A program made the translations under genes and the position numbers. Shown here in pieces: positions 42,634-51,286 of a stretch of DNA of 64,000 bases. Location of the stretch: positions 2,898,501-2,962,500 of the forward strand of contig CANJKZ010000724.1 of assembly GCA_947471745.1 (NCBI GenBank), in the 5' to 3' direction. The first letter of the stretch is position 1. Each line of letters starts with the position of its first letter. The DNA comes from Closterium sp. Naga37s-1 (taxonomy: Eukaryota; Streptophyta; Zygnematophyceae; Desmidiales; Closteriaceae). The notes below the pieces were generated by a model. That model was not told where the DNA came from. It was given only the letters and a program-made list of their open reading frames with translations, and did not search any database.

Positions 42634-45366
42634 TCATTCCTGAAGGTGGGCCACGTGGGATTTCTTGGTGATCCCGCAGAGGTCGGCGCAGCGTTGGTAC
42701 TGCTGACGTGGCAGCTTCTTTGTCAAGAAATCAGCTGCCATGTCACCGGTCGGGCAGTACGTCAGCTTGACTTTCCCTTTGTCGATTTCATCCTTCACGA
42801 AGAAGTAGCGAAGGGCGATGTGCTTGGTGCGGTTGACGAAGCCGGGCTTGTTCGCGATCTTTATCGCGCTCTGATTGTCGCAGAGTAACGTGAAGTGCCC
42901 GTTCATCGTCACTTTTGCTTCTTGCAGGAGCTCCACCAGGTACAGTCCTTCGCGAACAGCTGCGCTAGCTGCGATGAATTCTGCTTCTGCTGACGAGAGA
43001 GCGATAAGTTCCTGCTTCTGAGAGTTCCAGGAGATGAGTCCAGCAGGTTGGAGTTGAAAAATGAATCCTGTGCGGGAGCGTCTGTTGTCAACATCTCCGG
43101 CGTGGTCGGCATCTACGTAGCCATGGAGCTGTAGAGTAGCGGTGAGGTTAGCTTCGTAGGTGAGACCGACGTCGGGAGTGGAGATGAAGTACTGTAGTGC
43201 TCGGCGTAGATCCAGTAGATTCTCCCCTTCAGGTCGCTTCAAGTACTGTGCGAGCTGGCTTGCGACGTAGGAGAGATCGGGCCGACACGTGACGGCGGCG
43301 AACAAGAGACATCCCAGCTGCTGCTGGTAGAGACGATGGTTGTCGGGAGAGAGCGGTGTGGTGTCTGGCTCGTGGTTAGGAGGAGGAGTGCGATAGGGGG
43401 TAGTGAGGTTGATTGGTGCGATGGAGAAGCGCTTCGCGAGTGTTTCAGCGTACTTGGCGGCGGAGAGGTGAATGGAGGAGGCGGACTGAGTCACATTGAG
43501 GCCGAGAAACTGGGTGACGTTGTGGTTGATTGTCACCTCCAGTTTCTCTTTGATGTCAGCCTCAAACTGGTCCAGCAGCTCCGTGTCGTCGCCGGTGTAG
43601 AGAAGGTCGTCGACGTAGGCGACGAGGAGTACGAATTTCCCGCACGATTCCCGCCTGTACATTCCGAGGTCGTGCGGCAGCTGAGTGAAGCCGAGCTCAA
43701 GGAGGACGGAATGGAGGTACTGCTGCCATAGACGAGGCGCCTGCTTGATTCCGTAGAGGGATTTTTGGAGGAGGCACACGGCGCCATCATTTTCTTCGAA
43801 TGCGTGCGGCTGCTCGACGAAAATGATGGCATCGACGGGAGCGTAGAGGAAGGCGCTGCCGACGTCGATTTGCCGGAGCGGTCGCTGTTTGACGGCGGCG
43901 ATGCAGATGAGAATGCGTACCGAGGTGTGGCGGCCGACTGGAGCGTAGGTGAGAGTGAAATCCACCAGGTGTGTTTGCTCAAATCCCCGCACTACCCAAC
44001 GCGCCTTGTACTTGTCGACCGAGCCGTCTGCGAGAGTTTTGATACGAAAAACCCATTTGCCGCTGAGAATTTTTCTCCCCTTTGCCGATGACCGAGGGAC
44101 CAACTTCCAGGTGCCACGTTTCTTCAGCGATGCGATTTCGGCGGCCATGGCTGCTTTCCATTTTCGACTGTCGGGGCCAGATAGGGCTTGGCGGACGGTG
44201 GTTGGTTCCTTGGGCGAGGTGCAGCGAACAGCGACGGCGAGGCCGAGAACGCGGAGACCGGTTTCGTCAGTCTTTTGAAGTCGGTCATAGTCGTGGAAGC
44301 TGGTAACTTCGACCACGTCGTCATCGCTGTCGTTGCCGAGGCAGAGGGTATCCTGCGACATGTTGGGTTGTGGTAACTCGGCATCAGGTGATCGGCGCGC
44401 CTCACTGTTGCAGTCATGAGCCGCGCGAGTTGTATCGTTAGGATCGGGTTGGTGTAGAGGTAAGAATATCGGAGTCCCGAATTGACTTGTGAGGGGGATG
44501 CTCGGAGCGGAGTCCATTGGGGTGACATCAGGTGCGTCTGCATCCTCGGCCAGGTCAGCTTCGTCGTGTGACGTGGCGAAGCTGCGGTGGCCCTCGAAGA
44601 GCCTCTCGGGAAGTTTGTCGGCTTCCTGGTGCTCCTTAAAAAGGGGCAGAGTCAGCTTCTCGTAGAAGATGCAGTCACGTGATTTCGTCACCTCGTGTGT
44701 CGCGTAGTCCAGCACGATCCACGCCTTGAATTCCTTCTCGATCCCGAGGTGGATGCCCCATCGTGCCCGGTCAGCAAATTTTCCGGTTCTCGCAGTGTGG
44801 GGTCTGTACTGTACCATGCAGCCAAACACCCGAAGCAGGCGTGTATCTGCTTTTCTGCCCGTCCATGCCTGGTAGGGAGAGTTGTTGTTCTCGAGGCTTC
44901 GCGAGGACAGCAAGTTGTGCAGCCGAACAGCGTGATTCATCGCAAACGGCCAATATTTTGTTGGGATGGCCGACTGCTTCATCAGAGCCCTCATCCGCGT
45001 GGCGAGGCTTCTGTTTGTCCGTTCTGCTACTCCTTGCTGTTGGTGAGCGTAGGGCAGGGACACCAGATGCTCAATCCCCTTCTGCTTGAGGAGCTCCTTG
45101 AACTCGTCTGAGAAGAACTCCAGGGCTCCGTCCGTCTGCCAGGTTTTGAGTTTGAGACCGGACTGTCGCTCAGCCCGCTTCATCCACGCAATGAAGCACT
45201 CGAAGGCCAGAGACCTGCTGTCGGTGTTGACGGCCCAGACGTAGCGAGTAGATGCGTCGATGAAGGTAAGTGTGTACTGCTCCCCGTCGAGCCCCTCCTG
45301 GCTGAGCACCATAAGGTCGCTGTAAACCTTGTCCAGCGGCTTGTAGCGTTCATACCCTGGGGGCAA
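42634..45366 (-). CDS. Copia-4 integrase–RT–RNase H open frame (910 aa)
   Basis: Continuous frame downstream of a TAG at about 45376. Integrase core: YSDLMV with the first Asp, WQTDGALEFFSDEF with the second Asp, and GVAERTNRSLATRM with the Glu. RT: GKWVFRIKTLADGS, YKARWVVRGFEQ, IDVGSAFLYAPVDA, YGIKQAPRLW and an intact YVDD in VAYVDDLLYTGDD. RNase H: HGYVDADHAGDVDNRRSRTG, ALSSAEAEFIAAS, LCDNQSAIKI and RTKHIALRYFFVKDE. All RT and RNase H motifs are intact, so decay is recent. Homologous to the more broken Copia-5 pol. Confidence 0.9.
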   Translation of the reverse strand: MPPGYERYKPLDKVYSDLMVLSQEGLDGEQYTLTFIDASTRYVWAVNTDSRSLAFECFIAWMKRAERQSGLKLKTWQTDGALEFFSDEFKELLKQKGIEHLVSLPYAHQQQGVAERTNRSLATRMRALMKQSAIPTKYWPFAMNHAVRLHNLLSSRSLENNNSPYQAWTGRKADTRLLRVFGCMVQYRPHTARTGKFADRARWGIHLGIEKEFKAWIVLDYATHEVTKSRDCIFYEKLTLPLFKEHQEADKLPERLFEGHRSFATSHDEADLAEDADAPDVTPMDSAPSIPLTSQFGTPIFLPLHQPDPNDTTRAAHDCNSEARRSPDAELPQPNMSQDTLCLGNDSDDDVVEVTSFHDYDRLQKTDETGLRVLGLAVAVRCTSPKEPTTVRQALSGPDSRKWKAAMAAEIASLKKRGTWKLVPRSSAKGRKILSGKWVFRIKTLADGSVDKYKARWVVRGFEQTHLVDFTLTYAPVGRHTSVRILICIAAVKQRPLRQIDVGSAFLYAPVDAIIFVEQPHAFEENDGAVCLLQKSLYGIKQAPRLWQQYLHSVLLELGFTQLPHDLGMYRRESCGKFVLLVAYVDDLLYTGDDTELLDQFEADIKEKLEVTINHNVTQFLGLNVTQSASSIHLSAAKYAETLAKRFSIAPINLTTPYRTPPPNHEPDTTPLSPDNHRLYQQQLGCLLFAAVTCRPDLSYVASQLAQYLKRPEGENLLDLRRALQYFISTPDVGLTYEANLTATLQLHGYVDADHAGDVDNRRSRTGFIFQLQPAGLISWNSQKQELIALSSAEAEFIAASAAVREGLYLVELLQEAKVTMNGHFTLLCDNQSAIKIANKPGFVNRTKHIALRYFFVKDEIDKGKVKLTYCPTGDMAADFLTKKLPRQQYQRCADLCGITKKSHVAHLQE

Positions 45367-45378
45367 ATCGGGGAACGG

Positions 45379-46815
45379 CTAGTGATTGAGCAACGCGGTT
45401 GGGCAGACGATGCATGGCGGGTTAGGTGAGTCCGCGGTGAGGGAACCGTTTCGAGGAAGGAGGAGCGCGTCGTTGTCGAAGACTCTGGCCTTGAGCGAGT
45501 TTTTGAGCGTGGCGTGGGAGGGATGGCCGAGCCGTTGGTGCCATGTTTCTGGGTCCGCACGGTAACCGACTGTCTTTTGATAATATTTTTGTCGCGCTGC
45601 TTCGTCGTTTGCCTCCCCTTGCGGTCCTGCGTCGGTGGCGGAGTCGGTATCGGCGGCGAGCGCGCGAATTGCTTTTCGCTCCAGAAGCACGCGGGGAATG
45701 TCGATGATGTCGTCGGTGTCGCCGGCTTCGACTTGGTCTCCGGTAACGAGCAGGCATTGGTTGGGCCATTCCTGAACTGGGAGTCCCTTCACGGGGATTC
45801 TGAAGTAACTGTATTCAGCGCTGATGACCTCAATTTCTTGTGGTCCTTGTACTGGCGGCTCCGGCTCCTCGGTAGGTTCGGGTAACTCTGTTGGTTCTCC
45901 CATAAATTCGTAGGCTTTTTCTTCTTCTGACTCTTCTGCCATTTGCTCGGGTGTGTCAGGGGCGTATTGATCTGGGAGAGGTGGACCTCCCCAGCAGGTG
46001 CCGCGAGTTGCCCAGTATGGGTCGACGACGGCAACTTCCGCAGGAGGGAAACCAGCTGCTTCCGCGTGCCCTTGTTCTGCTTCGGCCGTGGTGTCCCATC
46101 CTCCTCTGGCGCCCCATGTGTCTTCAGCGGTCTCTGCTTCTCCAACTGCTTCTCCTGCTGTTACGCCAACTTCCTCTGCTGGAGCTGCGCCCCACCCACT
46201 TGCGGCTGCTTCTTCTGGAGTTAGTACTTCTCCCCAGGATCCGAGCGCGGGCTCGGAAGTGTTCCAGCCCGGCCAGTGTGTCTCCGCTGTCTTGTTTTCC
46301 TCGGTTGGTTGAGTTGCACGTCCTGATGTGCCGCTGTCTTCTTCCATTGTGGCAGGTCCGGTTTCTGCAGGGTTGGAGGTCGAGGCAGTTGGGACAGTGC
46401 GCAAGCGTAGAAGGCCGTCGGAGGCTGGTCGCTCGAGGTCCATCTCGTCGGGATGTGACCATGTTGGTGGCTCCGTGGGAGTTGTTTTCAGTAGCAGTGT
46501 GCGGTGGGAGTCGCCGGTGGTGCCCTGAGCCGAAAATTGCAGCACGAAGACTCCATCATCATCGATCGCCTTTCCGATGTAAGTTTCGTTGTGGAAAAGC
46601 TCGAAGGTCTTTTCCTTCCGATTGCTGTGAATGTCGATTCCGCACCGCATGAGTTGAGCTGATGAGAGTAAGTTGTATTGTAGGTCAGGGGCGACGAGAA
46701 CGTCCCCGATGTGAATGGTGAACTTCGTGTCATCGGCCTCGAGGTAGATTTCGCCAATCTCATATGCCTTCATTTTTCCGTTGTTGGCGGCGGTGATTTC
46801 GCAGGGTCGTCGCAT
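45379..46815 (-). CDS. Copia-4 post-protease, acidic linker and GAG-pre-integrase frame (478 aa)
   Basis: Begins MRRPCEITAANN just after a TGA that separates it from the protease signature LDSCCGQHMVG (about 46870). The conserved stretch GDVLVAPDLQYNLLSS follows the protease fold. A long acidic, Trp/Gly/Glu-rich spacer is inserted next, and the frame ends with the zinc-binding WHQRLGHPS and CIVC of the GAG-pre-integrase domain before the TAG at about 45376. In an intact element this would be continuous with gag and pol. Confidence 0.85.
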   Translation of the reverse strand: MRRPCEITAANNGKMKAYEIGEIYLEADDTKFTIHIGDVLVAPDLQYNLLSSAQLMRCGIDIHSNRKEKTFELFHNETYIGKAIDDDGVFVLQFSAQGTTGDSHRTLLLKTTPTEPPTWSHPDEMDLERPASDGLLRLRTVPTASTSNPAETGPATMEEDSGTSGRATQPTEENKTAETHWPGWNTSEPALGSWGEVLTPEEAAASGWGAAPAEEVGVTAGEAVGEAETAEDTWGARGGWDTTAEAEQGHAEAAGFPPAEVAVVDPYWATRGTCWGGPPLPDQYAPDTPEQMAEESEEEKAYEFMGEPTELPEPTEEPEPPVQGPQEIEVISAEYSYFRIPVKGLPVQEWPNQCLLVTGDQVEAGDTDDIIDIPRVLLERKAIRALAADTDSATDAGPQGEANDEAARQKYYQKTVGYRADPETWHQRLGHPSHATLKNSLKARVFDNDALLLPRNGSLTADSPNPPCIVCPTALLNH

Positions 46816-47947
46816 GCGTCAAGAGTTGCTGATGAACTTTGGCGATCCCACCATGTGTTGTCCGCAGCAACTGTCGAGGTACCACGTGTCCAGATCCTCG
46901 TAGCGCTGGCGGGCGAGGTTGGCAATCTTGGGTGTGACAATGCGATCAAGGTCGCCGGTGTACGGTGAGAGGGCGAAATATCAATTTGCGGAAATGCTCG
47001 GCGGCGATTCCGGAGTAGGGGGAGGGAGCTCGAAGTCAGGAGGAATGTCTGAGGGGCGAGAGGACCAGGTAAAAACTGTTGGGTCATTGTCTGGACTGGG
47101 CGCAATGGGGTTGATGGGATTGTCGCGAGTGAATGTTACTCGATCCGAGTAACGGGACCCTATGTTGCGTCGAGCCATGCAGCTTATGATTGTCCCTTTT
47201 CCTTTGTCCTTCGCCGTGATGAGTGCAGGGGATTGTGAAGTGCTGGCGACGGAAGGAGGCGACACAGTGGCGGAGGGCTTTGTTTGCGTCGATGGTTGTT
47301 GGTTGGAGGCGTTGTGCCGCTCGTCAGCGGCCTGACGCTTGTAGCACTGGTCGATAGAGTGGCCAGACTTCTTGCAGTATTTGCAGAAAGCTCCCTTCTT
47401 TTCGCGTTGTTCCCCTTGTGACGCTCCTGTGTAGAAGACTAATTTCTCCCGTTTAACATTCTTCTCGTTGTACAGGTCGATTTCCTTCTGCTCCGAAAGA
47501 AGCGTGGCGCACAGAGCTGACTCTGATATGGTTGCTCGGGCGCGAAGGAGTGACTGGCATTGTCGCCAGTCGGGGCCGAGGCCAGAGATGACCATCGAGA
47601 TGAACATGTCGTCAGGGACAGTCCCACCGCATTTCTTGACTTGGTCACGCAGATTGCGGCACCGGTTGACATACGGTCCTGCTTTCTCCCCTTGCTTCAT
47701 TTTAACCGAAGTCAGTTGGCTGAGTAGACGGCTCATCGTAACTGGATCTGTTGCCATGTATGAGTTGCGCAGGTGTTCCCAGGAGGCTTGCGCGGGAGCC
47801 CACTCCGTCTTATAAGGGCGAATGCCGAGCTGCTCTTCAGGTGAGAGATTGCGAAGGAGAGTGGTGTACGCGAGGAGGGATTCGTGGTAGTATTGATGCT
47901 TCTCCTGGATGGTACCTTCCGAGGGAAAAGGCAGGCTTCCGTCGTAG

Positions 47948-48127
47948 TGTCAGAATGTTATTCTCTAGCCTGTAGTGGGGTGCTCTATAGCGAGTACAAC
48001 CCATCTAGGGTTTGCTATATGTATCCTCATTGCTGCTAGTGAAACCACTTCTTCTTCTTCTCCTATTTCTCTTTCATATACCCTAAAACCTAGCTATGGC
48101 TTCTTAGCCTTAGCTCCTATCTTAACA
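47948..48127 (+). repeat. NA-1 5' LTR (180 bp)
   Basis: TGTCAGAATG...CTTAACA, containing TGTAGTGGGGT and TACAACCC, related to the family A LTR core. Direct repeat of 50005–50183. Confidence 0.93.
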
Positions 48128-48200
48128 TGCTATCAGAGCGATACGCTCCTGGCCTGTGGGCCCACCTGCTTCCGCTGCCCTACTGTGTGTCGCGCGCCCC

Positions 48201-48812
48201 TATCAGTAGATCTGCACTGTGGATGCCCGATTGATCCTAGAGGGGTTACAGGCGCGTTCGCCTGGGGGGTTATGGGCGCACTCTGACCCGCTACTTAACA
48301 AGCCCTTTTGTCCAAATGGTCTAGTGGTTGGGATTCTGACATGGTATCAGAGCGGTCTCGGGTTCGATTCCCGGTGTATGCACATGTAGGCCGTTGCCGC
48401 TGTGCTTAGTCCTGGGCCTCCCATTGTGGGGGGGTGTCAGTAGATCTGCACTGTGGATGCCCGATTGATCCTGGAGAGGGTTACAGGCGCGTTCGCCTGG
48501 GGGGTTATGGGCGCACTGACCCGTTACTGAAACAAGCCCTTCTATCCCAATGGTCTAGTGACTGGGATTCTGACATGGTGTCAAAAAGGTCTCGGGTTCG
48601 ATTCCCGGTGTATGCACATGTAGGCCGTTGCCGTTGTGCTCAGTCCTGGGCCTCCCAGTGTGGGGGGGTATCAGTAGATCTGCACTGTGGATGCCCGATT
48701 GATCCTAGGGGGGTTACAGGCGCGTTCGCCTGGGGGGTTATGGGCGCACTCTGACCCGCTACTTAACAAGCCCTTTTTTCCCAATGGTCTAGTGGTTGGG
48801 ATTCTGACAGCC
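48201..48812 (+). repeat. Three tandem ~235-bp units in NA-1, each with tRNA-like A box, two with B box
   Basis: Units start with TCAGTAGATCTGCACTGTGG at about 48203, 48437 and 48670. Each ends in a tRNA-like module. A-box TGGTCTAGTGG lies at 48317–48327, 48551–48561 (TGGTCTAGTGA) and 48785–48795. B-box GGTTCGATTCC lies at 48361–48371 and 48595–48605; the third unit breaks off before it. Unit 1 also folds an anticodon-like arm (TCTGA/TCAGA with a 7-base loop) and a T-arm (TCGGG/CCCGG). No acceptor stem pairs, so it is not an intact tRNA gene. Confidence 0.8.
48317..48381 (+). ncRNA. tRNA-like / SINE-head-like module, best copy
   Basis: Internal pol III promoter boxes at tRNA-like spacing, with recognisable D-, anticodon- and T-arm-like segments. 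The middle also reads ACATGGTATCAGAGCG, the same words as an LTR end plus initiator-Met PBS, so the module may instead be a fossil LTR–PBS junction fused to a T-arm sequence. Transcription is not shown. Confidence 0.4.
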
Positions 48813-49400
48813 CCGTGGCGCGCGACCTCCTATTTTTCTTCCCGCCACGCGCTCCGGGCGCGTGGCGGTTTTCTGCCCGCCGTGCGTCCCGAGGCGCGCG
48901 GCGGGTTCCTGCTTCGTGCGGTGCCCTGGGGGCCCGCGCGCCGGCCCCAACCGTCGCCTCATCGCGGCGTTTTGGGGGCCCGCACGCTGGCCTCTCCCGT
49001 CGCCTCGTCGCGGCGCTTTGGGGGCCCGCGAGCCGGCCCCTCCCGTCGCCTCGTCGCGGCGCCTTGGGGACCCGCGAGCCGGCCCCTCCCGTCGCCTCGT
49101 CGCGACGCCTTGGGGGCCGCGCGCCGGCCCCAACCGTCGCCTCGTCGCGGCGCCTTGGGGGCCCGCGCGGCTCCCTAGCTCGTCGCCCGTCGGGGCGCCC
49201 TGGTGGCCGCGCCCTTCCCCTCCCCTCCCTCCTACCTTTCATCTGCAGCAACCCCCCCCTGGAGCAGCCCGCAACTGCAGCAGCCGCCCCTGGAGCAGCC
49301 CACACCTGCAGCAGCCGCCCCTGGAGCAGCCCGCACCTGCAGCGGCCGCCCCTGGAGCAGCCCGCACCTGCAGCCTGTCCCGTTCCCCCCCCCCCCCCCC
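48810..49400 (+). repeat. GC-rich tandem repeats in NA-1 interior
   Basis: About five copies of a ~63-bp unit (CGTCGCCTCGTCGCGGCGCC type) lie at about 48940–49205. About four copies of a 33-bp unit built on CCTGGAGCAGCCC...CTGCAGC follow at 49257–49375. The second unit also occurs in the Copia-6 leader (56800–57090). Long frames here on both strands are repeat products, not genes. Confidence 0.85.
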
Positions 49401-50004
49401 CGTGCATTCCGTGGTGCTGGGGGTGTGGGGTGCCGAGCATGGGGGTGGCGGGTGTGGGGGTGGCGGTTATGTGTTCCTCCCCTTGCTCCTCCTCCTCCCT
49501 TGTCTCCCACTGCTGCAGCTGTCGCTGAGGGGGGTGGGTGTGTGGGAGCCTAGGGTTTAGGGTTTAAAGGGGGTGCTGTGGGAGTGGAGCTAGGGTTTGA
49601 ACAGGGGGTGTGTGAGAGGGGAGTGGGGCAGTTGGAGGAGGTTGTGTGAAGGTAGCTGTCGTGTCGCCTGCAGCGCCTGTAGTCCGTCGCCCTTGCTTCG
49701 GTAGCCAGTGAGCCTGTTGCACCAGTCGCCAGTGGGTCCGTTGCTCCTGCCGCTCGTCTATAGCCGCGGAGCCAGTCACTCCAGTAGTCCGTCGCCCTTG
49801 CTTCGGTAGCCACTGAGTCAGCCGCTCCTGTGCCCGTGCCTCTGCAGCTTCAGTCGTTGCCTCCCATCTTCTCTCCCTCCACAGGCTCTCCTCCTCCTCA
49901 CTTGCCCTCTGTGATTAGCTCTAGCTTTGCTTACCTTTGTGAACTCCTGCTCTATACCTGCTTGCTCATTGTACTGATTACACCCCACTTTGGCTATGGG
50001 GGTG

Positions 50005-50183
50005 TGTCAGAATGTTATTCTCTAGCCTGTAGTGGGGTGCTCTATAGCGAGTACAACCCATCTAGGTTTGCTATATGTATCCTCATTGCTGCTAGTGAAA
50101 CCACTTCTTCTTCTTCTCCTATTTCTCTTTCATATACCCTAAAACCTAGCTATGGCTTCTTAGCCTTAGCTCCTATCTTAACA
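50005..50183 (+). repeat. NA-1 3' LTR (179 bp)
   Basis: Direct repeat of 47948–48127 with one base deleted (CTAGGTTTG against CTAGGGTTTG). Followed by target duplication CGTAG. Confidence 0.93.
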
Positions 50184-50702
50184 CGTAGTACATCCAGATT
50201 TGAGCGGTTGTCGCGAGAAGCTCGAATTCGAAACTCCACGTGTAGAAATCCTTTCCGTCGAAAGGAATTGAGGTCTTCAATTTTGAAGTCAATACAAATT
50301 TGGTTTGCATTGAAGCAATGTCTGACTGTGAGCGCTGTGGGTTGTCTTGTGCAGGAGCTGACCCTTGACGATTGTCGAAGGTGAAGGATCTCTCGGAGTT
50401 GACGCGGCGGTCTTCTCTAGGGAGAGGAAGTCCAGCAACGCCACGTGCATAGCTTGAGCCGTCGACGCTCATTGCTTGATGGCTTTCAAGGGCGTTGATG
50501 CGTGCGACTAGCTCCTCAACGACAGCGGCGCTGACGGAGGTCACCGCTGATGGCGCGTTAGTCGTTGCTGGTGGTGGGCCCGGTGAGTCTGCAGTGGCTT
50601 TTCCTTCAGGAGCCATAGTATTGCAGACTTTGAGGTGTAATAAATAACTTTATAAAGGGATTGACTTGACAGATCCTATAATCCACTCTAGCTCTCATAC
50701 CA

Positions 50703-51127
50703 TGCCGATATAACCAAGGATCCAGTAGATAGGATAGAATCTGTTAAGTCTGAGAGGAGACAATGAAGTCTCTGTAGTGACCTTGTTGAATAATAATTGA
50801 AAGAGAACAAGATAATTGAAAGATAGGAGTACCAGAGATTAAATAGAAATCTAGCTAGCCATGTACTCTGAGGGGTACATTCCCTTATTAACTGTATTGC
50901 ATAGCTACAGTAACCGTGACTGTTGCTATCCTCGACAGTTACCATGTTGCAGTGAATTAACTGTCGTGCGGTTACTGGATCGTCAAGGGTCACGACCGTT
51001 GACTTCCTCAGACGGTTGACCTTCGGGTGACCCTCGACATTCCGCATGCTCTATATGAGCTATTGCGGTACTGGTACAGTGGAACAGCTCCGGGAATGCT
51101 TTATATAACCTTTCGGTTATTCCAACA
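50703..51127 (-). repeat. Copia-4 5' LTR (425 bp)
   Basis: Minus-strand TGTTGGAATAACC...TATCGGCA followed by PBS TGGTATGAGAGC (50702 leftward). TTAGC target duplication at 51128–51132. Confidence 0.95.
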
Positions 51128-51286
51128 TTAGCAACCTTATCCTATCCACTTCGATCTTTCAGTTATATCAGCATGGTATCAGAGCTAGAGTGGATTATAA
51201 GGCCTGCAGAGTTCTTGTTCTCTTTAGAACAAACTCCTTATAAACTCATTTATTAAAAGGACTACCTAGTACAAGTCTGCATCACT

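Larger units (their letters stand above)
47948..50183 (+). mobile_element. NA-1: non-autonomous LTR element nested in Copia-4 gag
   Basis: A 2236-bp element with LTRs at 47948–48127 (180 bp) and 50005–50183 (179 bp; they differ by one G in a GGG run). A perfect 5-bp target duplication CGTAG lies at 47943–47947 and 50184–50188. PBS TGCTATCAGAGCG starts at 48128 and PPT TATGGGGGTG precedes 50005. There is no gag, protease, integrase or RT. The interior consists of tRNA-like tandem units (48201–48810) and GC-rich tandem repeats. It must use proteins in trans, probably from family A copia, whose PPT and LTR box it shares. Confidence 0.93.
46819..50616 (-). pseudogene. Copia-4 gag and protease, interrupted by NA-1
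   Basis: Gag starts at 50616 (MAPEGKATADSPG) and is cut at 50189 within ...TTAQIWMYY. It resumes at 47947 (GSLPFPSEGTIQEKHQYYHES), runs through MATDPVTMSRLLSQLTSVK and a classical zinc knuckle (CKYCKKSGHSIDQC) to a TGA at 46981. A short continuation holds DTWYLDSCCGQHMVG, the protease active-site region, and ends at a second TGA near 46816. Copia-5 reads through both positions, so the stops are mutations of this copy. Confidence 0.88.
42202..51127 (-). mobile_element. Copia-4: nearly full-length copia element of a second family (minus strand)
   Basis: An 8926-bp span, of which about 2.2 kb is the nested NA-1. LTRs of 425 bp lie at 50703–51127 (5') and 42202–42626 (3') and differ at about four positions by eye. 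A perfect 5-bp duplication TTAGC flanks it at 42197–42201 and 51128–51132. PBS TGGTATGAGAGC reads leftward from 50702 and PPT AATGAAGGGGAG lies at 42627–42638. Gag, protease, integrase, RT and RNase H are all recognisable. Three stop codons and the NA-1 insertion make it inactive, although most of pol is one open frame. It sits inside the 5' LTR of Copia-5, a relative of the same family. Confidence 0.95.

Noticed and set aside
48317..48381. Functional tRNA gene
   Set aside because: A and B boxes and two arms are present but there is no pairable acceptor stem and the anticodon loop lacks the usual U before the anticodon; kept only as a tRNA-like module.
48763..49560. Overlapping frames of 160–237 codons on both strands in NA-1
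   Set aside because: They arise from 63-bp and 33-bp GC-rich repeats; no start context, domain or conservation supports a protein.
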